Shown here piece by piece: positions 63,881 to 64,000 of a stretch of DNA of 64,000 bases. The position numbers were made by a program, and so were the translations under genes. The stretch is taken from assembly GCF_007280415.1 (NCBI RefSeq), contig NZ_VKKU01000002.1, forward strand, positions 1,054,001 to 1,118,000. The letters run 5' to 3'. This stretch comes from Sphingorhabdus contaminans (GTDB lineage Bacteria > Pseudomonadota > Alphaproteobacteria > Sphingomonadales > Sphingomonadaceae). Numbering within the stretch: position 1 is the stretch's first letter; every line of letters starts with the position of its first letter. The notes under the pieces were generated by a model. It was not told the origin of the DNA and did no database searches. It worked only from the letters and a program-made list of their open reading frames with translations.

Positions 63881-63911
63881 ATTATATGGAGTGATTCGTT
63901 CCGATTTGCAA
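63881..63911 (-). promoter_or_regulatory. candidate sigma-70 promoter of the DUF465-terC unit
   Basis: On the minus strand: TTGCAA (63906-63911), 19-base spacer, TATAAT (63881-63886). A consensus -10 is rare in this GC-rich genome. It gives a leader of about 170 bases before the DUF465 ATG. The remaining bases to 64000 contain no gene that I can support. Confidence 0.55.
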
Positions 63912-64000
63912 GTGTGTTTTTGGCTTAAACACACTCAACTTATCGATTTAATCTCTCAATAGGTCGTTAATTGCCGTCTTTGCGCGGGTCTGTGCGTCCA

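Noticed and set aside
63705-63911. yybP-ykoY manganese riboswitch before terC
   Set aside because: The class hallmark GGGGAGUAG and its paired loop are not visible; the leader is reported only as structured.
1-64000. tRNA genes, rRNA genes, CRISPR arrays, insertion sequences
   Set aside because: Looked for on both strands by eye; no cloverleaf-like sequence, no regularly spaced repeats and no transposase frame found.

Overview
The window is about 64 kb of dense, roughly 60% GC alphaproteobacterial chromosome. Gene content points to the Sphingomonadales: DivK, a ctaA-cutA-rplM-rpsI block, an rnd-lptC-lptA-lptB-rpoN operon, DUF3035/BamF-like lipoproteins, DUF3572 and DUF3617 proteins, a MerC-Fur pair and sphingomonad-style REP hairpins. 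I lean towards a Sphingopyxis/Sphingorhabdus-like member of the Sphingomonadaceae, but the genus is inference. No tRNA, rRNA, CRISPR array, integrase or transposase was seen.

Layout. 0-12.6 kb is housekeeping: the 3' end of gpmA, a diguanylate cyclase, purE-purK, folA, a run of stop/start-overlapping genes (membrane dipeptidase, ribF, glycerophosphodiesterase), ileS, lspA with two small BamF-like lipoproteins, and convergent dxs. 12.6-19.1 kb holds a MerC-Fur/Zur pair, a DUF3237 protein divergent from a Rieske oxygenase, ctaA, cutA, rplM-rpsI and an anchored esterase. 19.2-24.8 kb holds a chemoreceptor-like signalling protein and a small envelope cluster: P-loop kinase, isoprenylcysteine-methyltransferase-like membrane enzyme, MobA-like nucleotidyltransferase and a Wzx-type flippase. 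24.8-29.1 kb is rnd-lptC-lptA-lptB-rpoN on the minus strand. 29.3-36.2 kb has a double cold-shock protein, Dps, a GDT1-type cation exporter, rpmG, a ChaA-type antiporter, divK and a tightly coupled DUF3572-HAD-RidA-FemAB-like operon.

36.2-49.0 kb is the main accessory block: acyl-CoA dehydrogenase, enoyl-CoA hydratase, acyl-CoA synthetase, cytochrome P450, aldehyde dehydrogenase, thiolase, SDR, a second crotonase, a TetR regulator, a CaiB-type CoA transferase and a non-catalytic-looking thiolase-like protein. Together they could hydroxylate an aliphatic or alicyclic compound, oxidise it to an acid, activate it with CoA and beta-oxidise it. Three promoters in the block carry the same 18-bp inverted repeat (TTTAATCG-centre-ATTAAA type), which suggests one regulon, probably under the embedded TetR protein. 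I regard this as the most interesting system in the window.

49.0-64.0 kb contains a small lipoprotein, a low-GC (about 40-47%) glycosyltransferase-like gene, a lipase-like hydrolase, an XRE-regulator/membrane-protein pair, thrS, a TauE-type exporter, a CHAP hydrolase, uvrB, two tandem EF-hand/DUF3617 lipoproteins coupled to a beta-lactamase-fold hydrolase, a VOC protein with an M20 peptidase, an HNH nuclease and TerC. A DUF465/YdcH-like gene lies upstream of terC, separated from it by a strong terminator hairpin and preceded by a structured leader of about 170 nt.
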